This document shows, in pieces, positions 1 to 8,950 of a DNA stretch of 64,000 nt. Source of the DNA: Vulcanimicrobiota bacterium (GTDB lineage Bacteria > Vulcanimicrobiota > Xenobia > Xenobiales > JADMJV01); contig JAHBVR010000028.1 in the NCBI GenBank assembly GCA_019637395.1, positions 10,915 to 74,914 of the forward strand. The letters are read 5' to 3'. Numbering within the stretch: position 1 is the first letter of the stretch; every line of letters begins with the position of its first letter. The notes beneath the pieces were generated by a model, which saw nothing but the letters and a program-made list of their open reading frames with translations, ran no database searches and was not told the DNA's origin. A program made the translations under genes and the position numbers.

Positions 1-61
1 CACGGTAGCCATCCCGCGCATCGGCCGGTTCATAGATTCGTTTGGTGACAAATTTTGTCAT
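1..61 (-). CDS. DUF488 family protein, N-terminal fragment cut by the window edge
   Basis: Reading from an ATG at 61 down to 1 gives about 20 residues (MTKFVTKRIYEP, then ADARDGYR). The stretch around RIYEP..ADGYR is the characteristic start of DUF488 proteins, small cytoplasmic proteins of unsettled function. A strong ribosome-binding site (GGGAGGA) sits about seven bases upstream of the ATG on the minus strand. The gene runs off the left edge, so nothing can be said about the catalytic half. It is divergent from the TPM gene that follows. Confidence 0.7.
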   Translation of the reverse strand, partial: MTKFVTKRIYEPADARDGYR

Positions 62-195
62 CTCTTGTCCTCCCATTGCTCTCTGAGAGCAGCTTCCCCG
101 AGGAAGTACCCCGGATGGCGGCGGGGGACACTTTTTCTGAAAGCCAGCAACCCGGCTCGCGGATGAATTTTGCCGGCCTTGGCGAAGGGACCGGC

Positions 196-1716
196 ATGAG
201 ATGGGCCTGGCCATTTACGCTCTGGTGTTTCCTCTTGACTTTGGGGGCCTGGGCGATTCCCTACGAAAACGTGCCCAACCCGCGGCCGCAGGGACGATAT
301 ATCAGCGACGATACCCGCTTACTGAAAGACTCCTTGAGGGACAAACTCAACCGCTCTCTGTCCAACCTGGAACGGAGCAACGGGACGCAGATCGCGGTGG
401 TCATTGTCCAGGACTGCAGCGGTCGCGACGTGCGCGACTATGCCCACCGCCTCTTCAACTTCTGGGGTGTGGGCCAGCGCGGCGTCAACAATGGGGTACT
501 CTTTTTGGTAGCGATGAAAGAACACCGCATGGAAGTGGCCACCGGTGACGGAGTTCGCCCCTTTGTCAGCGATGCCAATCTGGAGCAGATGCTCAAGCAG
601 GAGGTGGTTCCGCATTTCAAGGGCGGCCACCCCGACCAGGGCGTCGATCAGGGAGTGGGCTGGTTGTGTAAGCGGTTGGCCTCGTGCCGGTATCAAAAGT
701 CGCTCCCCATTTCCAAACTTGGCCAGCGGATTGCCGATCCTCGCCCGCAGGGAAGTCTGGTGGCCGATCCCGACCATCTGCTGAAACCCGACGCCGTTCG
801 CACTCTGCACTCACGGTTGTTTCCACTCATTGCCGGTCAGGATGTGCAAGTCGTGGCGGTGCTGGTGGCCTCGACCAACTCCACCCAGGCGCTGGCCCAA
901 GAACTGGCCCAGGCCTGGCAGATCCAGGGCCGGGACGGCATCTTTGTCATCAGCAAGAAACCGCCGGGCTGTAGCCTCTATATGACCCCGGATAGTCTGG
1001 CCCATTACCAGCCCCAGTTCATCCAATCTATGCAGGACAAAGCCAGGAAGGCCGTGGGCAACTGGCACCTCGCTCAGGCGGTCGACGAACTGGTCTCCCT
1101 GGTCTCTCATCCCCAGCCGACCCGCCAGGCTCCCCCTTCTCGTCAACCGGTGAGTTCCCCGGCAGCCTCGACCACACCCGACAACAGTTGGGGCCTTGGC
1201 GCACTCGCACTGGGGTCCTTCGCCACTCTGGGAGCGGGGGCCCGCTATCTCCGCTACCGCAAACGCAAATGCCCCAATTGCCAGGGTCCCATGATCCGCC
1301 TTGACGAGGTTTCTGACGACGAGTATCTGACTCAGGGAGAACGCGATGAGGAGCGCCTGGGGTCGGTCGACTACGACATCTGGCTTTGCCCCGCTTGCGA
1401 AGTGACCCAAAAAGGGCGCTATGCAGCCTGGCTAAGCAACTTCAAAAGTTGCGCTCGTTGCGGCTACCGCACCCTGAGCAGCACCAACCAGGTCCTGGAA
1501 AGCGCCACCGAATACAGTGAGGGTCGCGGCGAAACGGTGGAAAGCTGCCATTCTTGCAGTTACCACAACCGCTCCTACTATACCATCGCCCGCATTACCG
1601 TCAGCAGCAGCAGCGACAGTAGTAGCAGCAGTTATGACTCGAGCTCGTCGTCTTCTTCGAGCGATAGCTCCTGGGGTGGCGGCTCCAGCAGTGGAGGAGC
1701 GGGGGCCAGTTGGTAA
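196..1716 (+). CDS. TPM-domain (YgcG-like) membrane protein with tandem TPM domains and zinc ribbons
   Basis: The ATG at 196 was chosen because it opens a clear signal peptide (MRWAWPFTLWCFLLTLGAWA) and has AAGGGA upstream; an in-frame ATG at 55 has neither. After cleavage comes a TPM domain (about residues 25-160), then a second, weaker copy starting at DPRPQG (about 175-310) that mirrors the first copy's NPRPQG start. A transmembrane segment follows (about 335-352), then four CxxC knuckles (CPNC, CPAC, CARC, CHSC) that look like zinc ribbons on the far side of the membrane. The tail is a Ser run ending in Gly/Ser-rich sequence and SGGAGASW, typical of YgcG-like proteins. TPM proteins are linked to membrane protein assembly or quality control; the exact role here is unknown. 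Confidence 0.8.
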   Translation: MRWAWPFTLWCFLLTLGAWAIPYENVPNPRPQGRYISDDTRLLKDSLRDKLNRSLSNLERSNGTQIAVVIVQDCSGRDVRDYAHRLFNFWGVGQRGVNNGVLFLVAMKEHRMEVATGDGVRPFVSDANLEQMLKQEVVPHFKGGHPDQGVDQGVGWLCKRLASCRYQKSLPISKLGQRIADPRPQGSLVADPDHLLKPDAVRTLHSRLFPLIAGQDVQVVAVLVASTNSTQALAQELAQAWQIQGRDGIFVISKKPPGCSLYMTPDSLAHYQPQFIQSMQDKARKAVGNWHLAQAVDELVSLVSHPQPTRQAPPSRQPVSSPAASTTPDNSWGLGALALGSFATLGAGARYLRYRKRKCPNCQGPMIRLDEVSDDEYLTQGERDEERLGSVDYDIWLCPACEVTQKGRYAAWLSNFKSCARCGYRTLSSTNQVLESATEYSEGRGETVESCHSCSYHNRSYYTIARITVSSSSDSSSSSYDSSSSSSSSDSSWGGGSSSGGAGASW

Positions 1717-2002
1717 AGAGTCAACCTCCTGGCTGCAGGTGGAGCGCTCGTAGCCGTGGCGGGCCTGGCCGCTATCGGGGAAGCCGCGCCCATCCCGAGC
1801 CCTTCCGCCTCTCCCTCCCAGTTATGACCCCGGCGCCGCCAAGAAACAAAAGCTGGTTGCCCTTCCTCGACACAAGCCAATACCGTAAGATCGCGAACCG
1901 AACTTCCCCTTTACTTCCTCTCCACTTCCGGTTGGACGCACCACTTTTGCCAGAGTAGCGCCTATAGTGTTCCTTCAGCGCGCCGAGAAGGAGAGGCTGG
2001 TC
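1717..2002 (+). other. Short intergenic stretch with an open in-frame extension of the TPM gene
   Basis: The reading frame of the TPM gene stays open for 36 codons after its TAA, to a TGA at 1825-1827. That stretch reads as a hydrophobic segment (NLLAAGGALVAVAGLAAIG) followed by a Pro/Ser-rich tail. No start codon and ribosome-binding site pair is seen for it. The rest, to the MarR gene, holds no recognisable gene or terminator. Confidence 0.4.
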
Positions 2003-2557
2003 TTGGATAAAGCTCTTGAGGCTCGGGATCTGGCTTTTCTCGAAGAACAACTGGCCAGATCGATTCAGAGGATCGCCAGGGCAATGGAAATGACTTCCCA
2101 AGCGCTGGTCGTCCAGGTAGGCCTGACTCTGCCCCAACTGTCGGTTTTGCAGGCTATCTCAAAATTTCATCCGGCGACATCCACTGGCCTGGCGCGTCAT
2201 CTTTGCCTGAGCCAATCCACGGTCAGCGGGATCCTTAGCCGGTTGCGCAGCAAGAAGCTTGTGAAAGGCGAAGAATACTCCGCGGATAGACGCGTACGCC
2301 GCTACCGCCTCACCCCTCGAGGCGTCTCGTTGCTGGAAGTCGCCGCCCCATTGCTCGGGGATAGAATCCTCAAGAAATTTAGAAAAATCGAAACATACGA
2401 GCGCAACGGGGTCTTAGCCGCCTTGCGCCTGGTCGCCTCGTTCATGGACGGCAACGACTGCTCGCTTGCCCATAGGGTCCATGATCTGCCCCAACTGCTC
2501 GTCCCCCGGCTTAACCAGGCAATAATCCGCACCGGCTCGCAAACATTCGGAGGTTGA
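2003..2557 (+). CDS. MarR-family winged-helix transcriptional regulator
   Basis: Cytoplasmic DNA-binding repressor or activator of the MarR type, about 184 residues. The core shows the expected helix-turn-helix (TSTGLARHLCLSQSTVSGIL), followed by the wing with a basic hairpin (SADRRVRRYRLTPRG), the strongest MarR signature. I prefer the TTG start at 2003, because AAGGAGAGG lies six bases upstream (1988-1996); a GTG at 1967 gives 12 more residues without such a site. The C-terminus carries a roughly 45-residue extension after the dimerisation helix. No ligand or target can be deduced; no cotranscribed partner follows, since the next gene is convergent. Confidence 0.82.
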   Translation: MDKALEARDLAFLEEQLARSIQRIARAMEMTSQALVVQVGLTLPQLSVLQAISKFHPATSTGLARHLCLSQSTVSGILSRLRSKKLVKGEEYSADRRVRRYRLTPRGVSLLEVAAPLLGDRILKKFRKIETYERNGVLAALRLVASFMDGNDCSLAHRVHDLPQLLVPRLNQAIIRTGSQTFGG

Positions 2558-2668
2558 GCTCGCCAGCGGGCCTGTTTGCGAATCTCCTGTACAATTTCGA
2601 TGCCGTTCAAGACGGGCAGCAGAAGCTCAAGAATCACCACTTACCAGCAAAACCGTGAGAGAGTTACG

Positions 2669-3523
2669 TTAGCGCAGGCTGGCCAACTCATCGAACAGTT
2701 GGCGCTCGCGTTCGCTAAGGCCGGTGGGCAAGACGACCTCCAGGCGAAGGTAGAGGTCGCCGGCCGGCTCCTGGCCCACCCCGGGCAGGCCCTGGCCCTT
2801 CAGGCGGAAGCTGCGGCCATTCTGAGATTCGGCCGGGATCTTCAGAGCGATTTCTTTGCCGGCCAGGGTGCGGAATTTAACCTCCCCACCGCGGACCGCC
2901 TGATAGAGTCCGACCGGCAGCTTGCGAATCAGGTCCCGGCCCTTGACCTCGTAGTCCGGATTGGGCAGCAAGGAGATGGTGATGGTGACGTCTCCCGCTT
3001 TCACCTGACTGCCCTCAACCGCCCCCGGGGGGATGCGGATTTCCAGGCGGCGAGCCTGGTGGACCTGACCGATTCCCCCGCACTCGGCGCAGCCCGCGCC
3101 CTGACACTTCGGGCACAGTTGGGGAGTCAGAATCTCCAGGTGGCGGGTCGTCCCGCTAAAAGCTTCGGCCAGCGAAATTTCGATGTGGGCCTGCATTTGA
3201 GAGGGACGCGCTCGGGCCCGGCGGCCGGCCGCTCCGAACAGATCATGGAAATAGCTCTCCTGATCGCCGCCGAACAAATCCGAGAAGTCGTAGTGAACCT
3301 CCTTCTCACCCGCCCCGAGCTGGTCGTACTTTCGGCGGTTGTCGGCGTCCGACAAAACCTCGTAGGCCTCGTTGATCTCCTGGAATCGCCGTTCCGCTTC
3401 CTTGTCTCCATTGTGCACATCGGGATGATTCTCGCGGGCCAGCTTGCGGTAGGCGGATTTGATTTCTTTGTCGTCAGCCTCCCGGCTGACGCCCAGAATC
3501 TGATAATAGTCCTTAGTTTCCAT
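2669..3523 (-). CDS. cbpA: DnaJ/CbpA-type co-chaperone
   Basis: Hsp40 that would deliver substrates to DnaK. The J-domain occupies residues 4-70 with the HPD motif at 33-35 and the QEINEAYEVLSD helix. A short linker with SDLFGG repeats leads to a C-terminal peptide-binding domain (about 110-275). In place of the four-repeat zinc finger of DnaJ there is only half a finger (CPKC..CAEC around residues 137-147), so it is intermediate between DnaJ and CbpA. It starts five bases after the MscS-type gene and ends the stress operon that begins with dyp. At 284 residues it is close to CbpA length (about 300). The symbol is by architecture only. Confidence 0.85.
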   Translation of the reverse strand: METKDYYQILGVSREADDKEIKSAYRKLARENHPDVHNGDKEAERRFQEINEAYEVLSDADNRRKYDQLGAGEKEVHYDFSDLFGGDQESYFHDLFGAAGRRARARPSQMQAHIEISLAEAFSGTTRHLEILTPQLCPKCQGAGCAECGGIGQVHQARRLEIRIPPGAVEGSQVKAGDVTITISLLPNPDYEVKGRDLIRKLPVGLYQAVRGGEVKFRTLAGKEIALKIPAESQNGRSFRLKGQGLPGVGQEPAGDLYLRLEVVLPTGLSERERQLFDELASLR

Positions 3524-3528
3524 TTGGC

Positions 3529-5901
3529 TCAGCCTTTCTTGCGTTCCACCATGATCGTCCGGGTCGGGAAGGGAATATCGATGTTGGCGGCCTGCAGCGC
3601 CTCATAGAGGCGCATGAGCAAGTCGCTCTGGACGGTCGCATAGGCCTGAGAGTGCTGAATCCAGACCTGCACGCGGAAATTCAGCGAACTCTCTCCCAGG
3701 CCAACGAAAAGGACGCTCGGTTCAGGGTTCTCCAAGACGTCGGGAGACTGGCGCGCGGTGGCCAGCAGCAGGTCCAACACCTGCCGGGGTTGGCTCTGAT
3801 AACTGACACCGATGTCCAGGTTCAGGCGGCGCAAAGGATCGGAGAGAGTCCAGTTGGTCACCTGGGTCGACAGCAGGTCGCCATTGGGCACGATCACGTC
3901 CGAGCCTTCTCCGGTGCGCAGCACGGCCGCCCGCAAACCCACCTGTTTGAGTACTCCGATCTGCTGGTCCACCTGGATCGTGTCGCCCACCTTGACCGGA
4001 CGCTCGCAGAGCAGAATCAGACCAGAAACAAAATTGTTCACGATGTTCTGCAGGCCAAAGCCGATGCCCACACTCAAAGCACCGGCCACAATCGTGAGCT
4101 TGGTCGTATCCACGCCAACGGCAGCCAGCGCGAAGAGCAAGCCCACCAGCAGGATCAGGTAACGCACCAGGGTGGTGATGGTATAGTCGACCCCCGGCGC
4201 TAATTGGAGGTGTGGATACACGTCCAGTTCCAGGACGGATTTCGAGAACCGGGAAACCTTACCGGCGATCCAGAGCACCACCAGAGCCCCGAGCAACCCA
4301 CCCAGGCGGAAGCTCAAAGAGCCTAAAACCACCCGCCTTTCCAGCAGGGCATGCAATCCGTCCGAAACGGGCCAGAGGATGGCCAGGGCATCCAGGGTCA
4401 GGATCAGCCAGGCCAGACAGGCCAGGATCTGTACGGACCAGAAAATGGCCTGGCGGAAATGGAGCCGATTCTCTCGGATCGAGGCCAGCAGGGTCAGGGG
4501 CGCCAGGCGCAAGGTGAGCAAAGTCAGGCCGCTGACCACCTCCACCCCGGCCAGAAGAAAGACGGCCAGATCGGCGCTATGCACGGTTCCGTCCCCCAAC
4601 CAGTAGCTGAGATCCCGGTAACCGAGTAGATTGGCGACCAGGGCAAGCAGCAAAAGCCCGTTCAAAACCAGACAGATGGAGCGCAGCCGCGCTTGCAGGG
4701 CATAGCGGGCTTGAGCCCGGCTGAGAAATGCGCAGGCGAACAGCAACTCACACCAGAAGAGCAAGCGGGTCACCACAGGCTGGGCAGCGCAGACCATGCG
4801 GCTCTGGTCCAGGCAAAAGAGCACGATCAGAGCGTTCAGAAACGGATAGAAGCGGGCCGGCAGCAGTTGCCGCAAAACCAGCACCGCCGGCAGCAGAGTC
4901 AAGGCCGCCAGTCCCACCTTCATCAGCACCGGCGCGCGAGGGTAAATCCAGGGAGTCAGGCAGGCGGTCATCAAGAGCGCGGTAGAAATCGGCGCGGAAA
5001 ATACGCTGACGGCTCCGGCCAGGGCTGGTTCCTGGATGGCCCAGGGAGCCACCCGGGCCTGAGCCCAACGCAGGCCGGCCACCAACAGCAGCAGACCAAG
5101 CAAATGCAAGCACAGGCGCGCCTCATTTTCCTTGAGAAAGGCCAGCAATTCCCGCTGGTCGCCAGCCACCAGGGCCGGCAGCTCTCCCAGCAAGCCGGGA
5201 TGGAGCTGAGAGCCCAGATCCACTCTCCAGATGGGAACCCCGTCTCGGACGAAGACTCGTTCTACTTTCGAATCGCGGGTCTGGCGCACGGTGGCCAGAA
5301 TGTTGTTGACGCGAGACTGGGCGCGAGCCAGGTCGGTCAGGGAGATCAGCAGGCGGCCGCGCGCTTCCGTTTCCTGCTGCTGCACCCGGGCGATGGAGTC
5401 ACGCAGCTCCCCCATGTCGCGGCGCAGCCTTTCCGGAACCTGGCTGGCCCGGGCGCTTTCGGTAGCCGACCAGACTCTGGACTGCTCCTCCAAATCCGCC
5501 TGCTCGGCCGCGCGCTGGCCGTCCAGGGCGGTCAGCCGATCGCGGGCGCCTTTCAGGTCCGCTTGATGTCCTTGCCAGTCTGACTCCAGCTCGCGCAGTT
5601 CCGACAGGCTGGGGTTCTTACTGAGAGTCTTCAAGGCCTGAGTGGCGTGCCGCTCGATCTCCGAAGCCTGCGGCTCAAATTCTCGTAAAAACTGGCTCTC
5701 CGTGGCCGAGTTACGCAGGCGCAGCTTCATTTCCACCAGCAGACTGCGGGTTTCCTCCAGTTGGAAAGCGACCTCGGAGACCGGCAGCGGCTCCGCGGGG
5801 CGGGGACTTGGGGTGGGTGAGGGCTGAGCCAGCCCCGCAAGACTGAGCAGTAGCCAGAGGCTGACCAGGGCCAGCCACCTTCGCCGAGGTGACAGGGGCA
5901 T
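3529..5901 (-). CDS. Large MscS-family mechanosensitive channel
   Basis: A 790-residue inner-membrane channel of the MscK/KefA-like size class. A signal peptide (residues 1-25, ending LAGLAQ) precedes a periplasmic helical domain (about 35-250) rich in coiled coil, then a block of transmembrane helices (about 265-570). The C-terminal MscS core begins at about 580: the pore helix region GALSVGIGFGLQNIVNNFVSG and the following FKERPVKVGD-like beta domain (here LLCERPVKVGD) are diagnostic. It would open on membrane tension to release solutes during hypo-osmotic shock. It lies seven bases after clpB and five bases before the dnaJ-like gene, so it is very likely cotranscribed with them. No clear ribosome-binding site was seen; translation may be coupled. 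Confidence 0.87.
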   Translation of the reverse strand: MPLSPRRRWLALVSLWLLLSLAGLAQPSPTPSPRPAEPLPVSEVAFQLEETRSLLVEMKLRLRNSATESQFLREFEPQASEIERHATQALKTLSKNPSLSELRELESDWQGHQADLKGARDRLTALDGQRAAEQADLEEQSRVWSATESARASQVPERLRRDMGELRDSIARVQQQETEARGRLLISLTDLARAQSRVNNILATVRQTRDSKVERVFVRDGVPIWRVDLGSQLHPGLLGELPALVAGDQRELLAFLKENEARLCLHLLGLLLLVAGLRWAQARVAPWAIQEPALAGAVSVFSAPISTALLMTACLTPWIYPRAPVLMKVGLAALTLLPAVLVLRQLLPARFYPFLNALIVLFCLDQSRMVCAAQPVVTRLLFWCELLFACAFLSRAQARYALQARLRSICLVLNGLLLLALVANLLGYRDLSYWLGDGTVHSADLAVFLLAGVEVVSGLTLLTLRLAPLTLLASIRENRLHFRQAIFWSVQILACLAWLILTLDALAILWPVSDGLHALLERRVVLGSLSFRLGGLLGALVVLWIAGKVSRFSKSVLELDVYPHLQLAPGVDYTITTLVRYLILLVGLLFALAAVGVDTTKLTIVAGALSVGIGFGLQNIVNNFVSGLILLCERPVKVGDTIQVDQQIGVLKQVGLRAAVLRTGEGSDVIVPNGDLLSTQVTNWTLSDPLRRLNLDIGVSYQSQPRQVLDLLLATARQSPDVLENPEPSVLFVGLGESSLNFRVQVWIQHSQAYATVQSDLLMRLYEALQAANIDIPFPTRTIMVERKKG

Positions 5902-5908
5902 GGTGGGT

Positions 5909-8503
5909 TTAGCGGGTAACCGCGTGATCAGGGAGGGGGACGAGCTTCAAGCGGTCGCCCTCGGCCGTAACCCGAATGGTCGAATCAGCCGGCACCTGTC
6001 CGGCCAGGATCATCTCCGAGAGCGGTTCGAGCACCATTTCACGGATGGCCCGTTTGAGGGGGCGCGCCCCAAAAGCCGGTTCGTAGCCTACCCGAGCCAG
6101 CAAGTCCCTGGCCGATTCCTGAAGATCCAACCGGAAGCCCCGCTGCTCCAAGAGCTTTTCCAGGCCGCGCAGCTGCACTTCAACAATCTCGCGTAGCGTG
6201 CTCTGATCCAACCGGGCAAACAGGATCTGAGCATCGATGCGGTTGAGAAATTCTGGGCGGAAATGCTCGCGCAAAGCCGCCTTGACCAGTTCCGCCGCCC
6301 GCCCCGGGTCGGATTCATCCAGGATATATTGAGAGCCGATATTGGAGGTCATAATCAAAATGACGTTGCGAAAGTCCACGGTGCGGCCCTGCCCGTCGGT
6401 CAGACGCCCGTCGTCCATGACCTGCAGCAGCACGTTGAATACGTCCTGGTGGGCCTTCTCGATCTCATCCAACAAGACCACCGAATAGGGGCGCCGGCGG
6501 ACGGCTTCGGTCAGCTGCCCGCCTTCGTCATAGCCGACGTAACCGGGAGGCGCGCCAATCAAACGCGAAACGGCGTGTTTTTCCATATATTCCGACATAT
6601 CGATGCGCACGATGTTGCGCTCGTCGTCGAAAAGAAACTCGGCCAGGGCTTTGGCCAGTTCGGTTTTGCCCACCCCGGTCGGCCCCAGGAAGAGGAAAGA
6701 GCCGATGGGACGATTCGGATCTTGCAGTCCGGCTCGGGCCAGCCGGATGGCCTTGGAAACCCGAACCACCGCCTCCTGCTGGCCGACGACGCGCTGGCTC
6801 AGGCGTTCTTCCATCTTGAGCAGGCGCTCGCTGTCGCCTTCCAGCATCTTGTCCACCGGGATGCCGGTCCAGCGCGAGACGATCGAGGCCACGTCGCGAG
6901 CGGTGACCACTTCGCGCACGAAGCTGCCCTGCTGCTGGGCCCTGGCCAGTTTTTCCTGGACCTCTCCGATGCGTTTTTCCAGGGCTGGAATTTCTCCATA
7001 GGTGATTTCCGCGGTGCGTTGCAGGTCGCCTCTCTGCTGCGACTGCTCGGCCTGAGTTTTCAGAGTATCGATCTGCTCTTTGATGGTGCGGACTTCCACC
7101 ACCAGGTCGCGCTGTTGTTGCCACTGGGCTTTCAGCTCGTGCAGGTGTTCTTTCTTCTCGGCCAATTCCTGGCGCAATTCCTCCAGTCGTTTACCCGCGA
7201 CCTTTTTGTCTTCCAATTGCAGGGCCTGTTCCTCAATTTGCAGCCGGGTGATTTCGCGTTGGGCCACATCGATGACGGCTGGAACGCTCTCCAGTTCCAT
7301 TTTGATCTGGCTGGCGGCTTCGTCCACCAGATCGATGGCTTTATCCGGCAAGAATCGGTCTGAAATATAGCGGTCGCTCAGGCGGGCGGCGGCCACGATG
7401 GCCCCGTCCTCGATGCGAATGCCGTGGTGGACCTCGTATTTTTCTTTGATGCCGCGCAGGATGGCGATCGTGTCCTCTACGCTGGGTTCGCCGATCAAGA
7501 CCGGTTGGAAACGGCGCTCCAGAGCCTTGTCTTTTTCAATGTATTTACGATATTCATCCAGGGTGGTGGCGCCCACGCAACGGAGCTGGCCGCGCGCCAG
7601 CGCGGGTTTGAGCATATTGGCGGCGTCCTGCGCGCCTTCGGCGCCGCCGGCTCCCACCAGGGTGTGCAACTCGTCGATGAAAAGGATAATGCTGCCTTCG
7701 GATTTTTCGATCTCATTGAGCACGGCCTTGAGCCGTTCTTCGAATTCTCCGCGGTATTTGGCGCCGGCTACCAGCGCGCCCAGGTCCAGGGCCAGCACGC
7801 GCTTGCGGCGCAGGCTTTCGGGTACGTCCTCGCTGTGGATACGCAGGGCAATCCCCTCCACGATGGCGGTCTTGCCCACGCCCGGCTCACCGATCAGCAC
7901 CGGATTGTTTTTGGTGCGCCGCGAAAGCACTTGCATGGCCCGCCGGATCTCTTCGTCCCGGCCCACCACCGGATCGAGCTTGCCGGCTCTGGCCAGGCCG
8001 GTCAAATCGGTCGTATAGCGATCCAGGGCCTGGAACTTGGCCTCCGGCTCCATGCTGGTGACCTGTTCCCCGGCGCGCAGGTCAAGAATGGTCTGGCGCA
8101 GCGTCTCTTCCTTGAGGCCCATCTCGCGCAACAGGTTGCCGGCCTGGGTCTTGGGAGCCGTCATGAGTCCGAGCAAGAGATGCTCGGTGGAGACAAAATC
8201 ATCGCCCAGCCTGGACTTGAGATCAAAGGCGGCGTCCAGAGCCGTCTTCAACTCCCGGCCGATGAAATTTTCTCCCCCCTGCACCTTGGGAGCGCGGGCC
8301 AGGGTGCGCTCCAACTGATTGCGCACGCCCTGGGGCGAAAGGCCGGCTTTCTCCAGCAGGGCTGGAACCATGCCGCCATCCTGGTTGAGCAGCGCCGAGA
8401 GCAGGTGGAGGGTATTGACCTCCTGATGTTCCTGGCGGCGGGCTACCGCTTCGGCGGCGTGCAGGGCTTCGCGAGACTTGGTGGTGAGTTTGCTGAGATC
8501 CAT
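5909..8503 (-). CDS. clpB: ClpB disaggregase (AAA+ Hsp100)
   Basis: ATP-driven disaggregase that works with DnaK/DnaJ to rescue aggregated proteins in the cytoplasm. The 864 residues match ClpB length. Visible in order: N-domain with two Clp repeats (1-150), first AAA module with Walker A GEPGVGKT and Walker [11 protein letters not shown], the coiled-coil middle domain (about 400-530, which separates ClpB from ClpA/ClpC), second AAA module with GPTGVGKT and [11 protein letters not shown], and the C-terminal small domain. Its ATG follows an AGGAG site. It sits between a PAS-like gene and an MscS channel in the dyp-encapsulin operon, which argues for a shared stress response. No CIRCE-like repeat was noticed upstream. 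Confidence 0.96.
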   Translation of the reverse strand: MDLSKLTTKSREALHAAEAVARRQEHQEVNTLHLLSALLNQDGGMVPALLEKAGLSPQGVRNQLERTLARAPKVQGGENFIGRELKTALDAAFDLKSRLGDDFVSTEHLLLGLMTAPKTQAGNLLREMGLKEETLRQTILDLRAGEQVTSMEPEAKFQALDRYTTDLTGLARAGKLDPVVGRDEEIRRAMQVLSRRTKNNPVLIGEPGVGKTAIVEGIALRIHSEDVPESLRRKRVLALDLGALVAGAKYRGEFEERLKAVLNEIEKSEGSIILFIDELHTLVGAGGAEGAQDAANMLKPALARGQLRCVGATTLDEYRKYIEKDKALERRFQPVLIGEPSVEDTIAILRGIKEKYEVHHGIRIEDGAIVAAARLSDRYISDRFLPDKAIDLVDEAASQIKMELESVPAVIDVAQREITRLQIEEQALQLEDKKVAGKRLEELRQELAEKKEHLHELKAQWQQQRDLVVEVRTIKEQIDTLKTQAEQSQQRGDLQRTAEITYGEIPALEKRIGEVQEKLARAQQQGSFVREVVTARDVASIVSRWTGIPVDKMLEGDSERLLKMEERLSQRVVGQQEAVVRVSKAIRLARAGLQDPNRPIGSFLFLGPTGVGKTELAKALAEFLFDDERNIVRIDMSEYMEKHAVSRLIGAPPGYVGYDEGGQLTEAVRRRPYSVVLLDEIEKAHQDVFNVLLQVMDDGRLTDGQGRTVDFRNVILIMTSNIGSQYILDESDPGRAAELVKAALREHFRPEFLNRIDAQILFARLDQSTLREIVEVQLRGLEKLLEQRGFRLDLQESARDLLARVGYEPAFGARPLKRAIREMVLEPLSEMILAGQVPADSTIRVTAEGDRLKLVPLPDHAVTR

Positions 8504-8506
8504 TGA

Positions 8507-8947
8507 TTAACTCCTGACTCTGGTGACCAGCGTGAAAGTGAACGGGCCGTCCGGCAGCTCCAGGCGCAGGCCCCGGGCGGCATAAGATTCGCCGCCGCGT
8601 TCGAACTCTTCATAGGCGGTAAAGGCGCGCTCGCCCAGCTCCAACTGGTTGGCCAGCGCATTGGCGAAAACCACTTCCCCATTGCGCCCGCGCACGAGCA
8701 GTCCGTCGCTGATCGCATCCAGCAGAAAAGCCAGAGGATCTTCAAAGACCGGTGCCCAGGCGGCCGGACCGGAACCTCGCCGGGCCAGGCGTTCGATGGC
8801 GTCGAGCAAGCCGAGCAGGCCGACTTGCTGGCGCCGGGCCCGTTCCACCGGCGGACTGGGACGCCCGTGGCGCCGCCGCCCGCGTACGGGAACCAGCGCT
8901 CCGCCTTCATCGGAGAGGAGAAAAAAACGATAGCGTTCGGAACTCAC
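8507..8947 (-). CDS. Small PAS-like protein in the encapsulin operon
   Basis: A 146-residue protein starting at GTG with AAGGAG 6 bases upstream, three bases after encapsulin and three before clpB. The first third is basic (RGRRRHGRPSPP). The second half (about 70-146) looks like a reduced PAS fold: LLDAISDGLLVRGRNGEVVFANALA is the usual PAS N-cap and first strands, and the end returns to beta structure. No kinase, cyclase or DNA-binding domain is attached. It contains no encapsulin-loading peptide that I can see. A sensor or adaptor for the operon is possible; the function is unknown. Confidence 0.6.
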   Translation of the reverse strand: MSSERYRFFLLSDEGGALVPVRGRRRHGRPSPPVERARRQQVGLLGLLDAIERLARRGSGPAAWAPVFEDPLAFLLDAISDGLLVRGRNGEVVFANALANQLELGERAFTAYEEFERGGESYAARGLRLELPDGPFTFTLVTRVRS

Positions 8948-8950
8948 AGG

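Noticed and set aside
4693-5583. Long plus-strand frame antisense to the MscS-type gene, and similar long frames opposite clpB, prpF and the pilus genes
   Set aside because: Gln/His/Gly-rich, no family motif or start site; a by-product of GC-rich codon use on the other strand.
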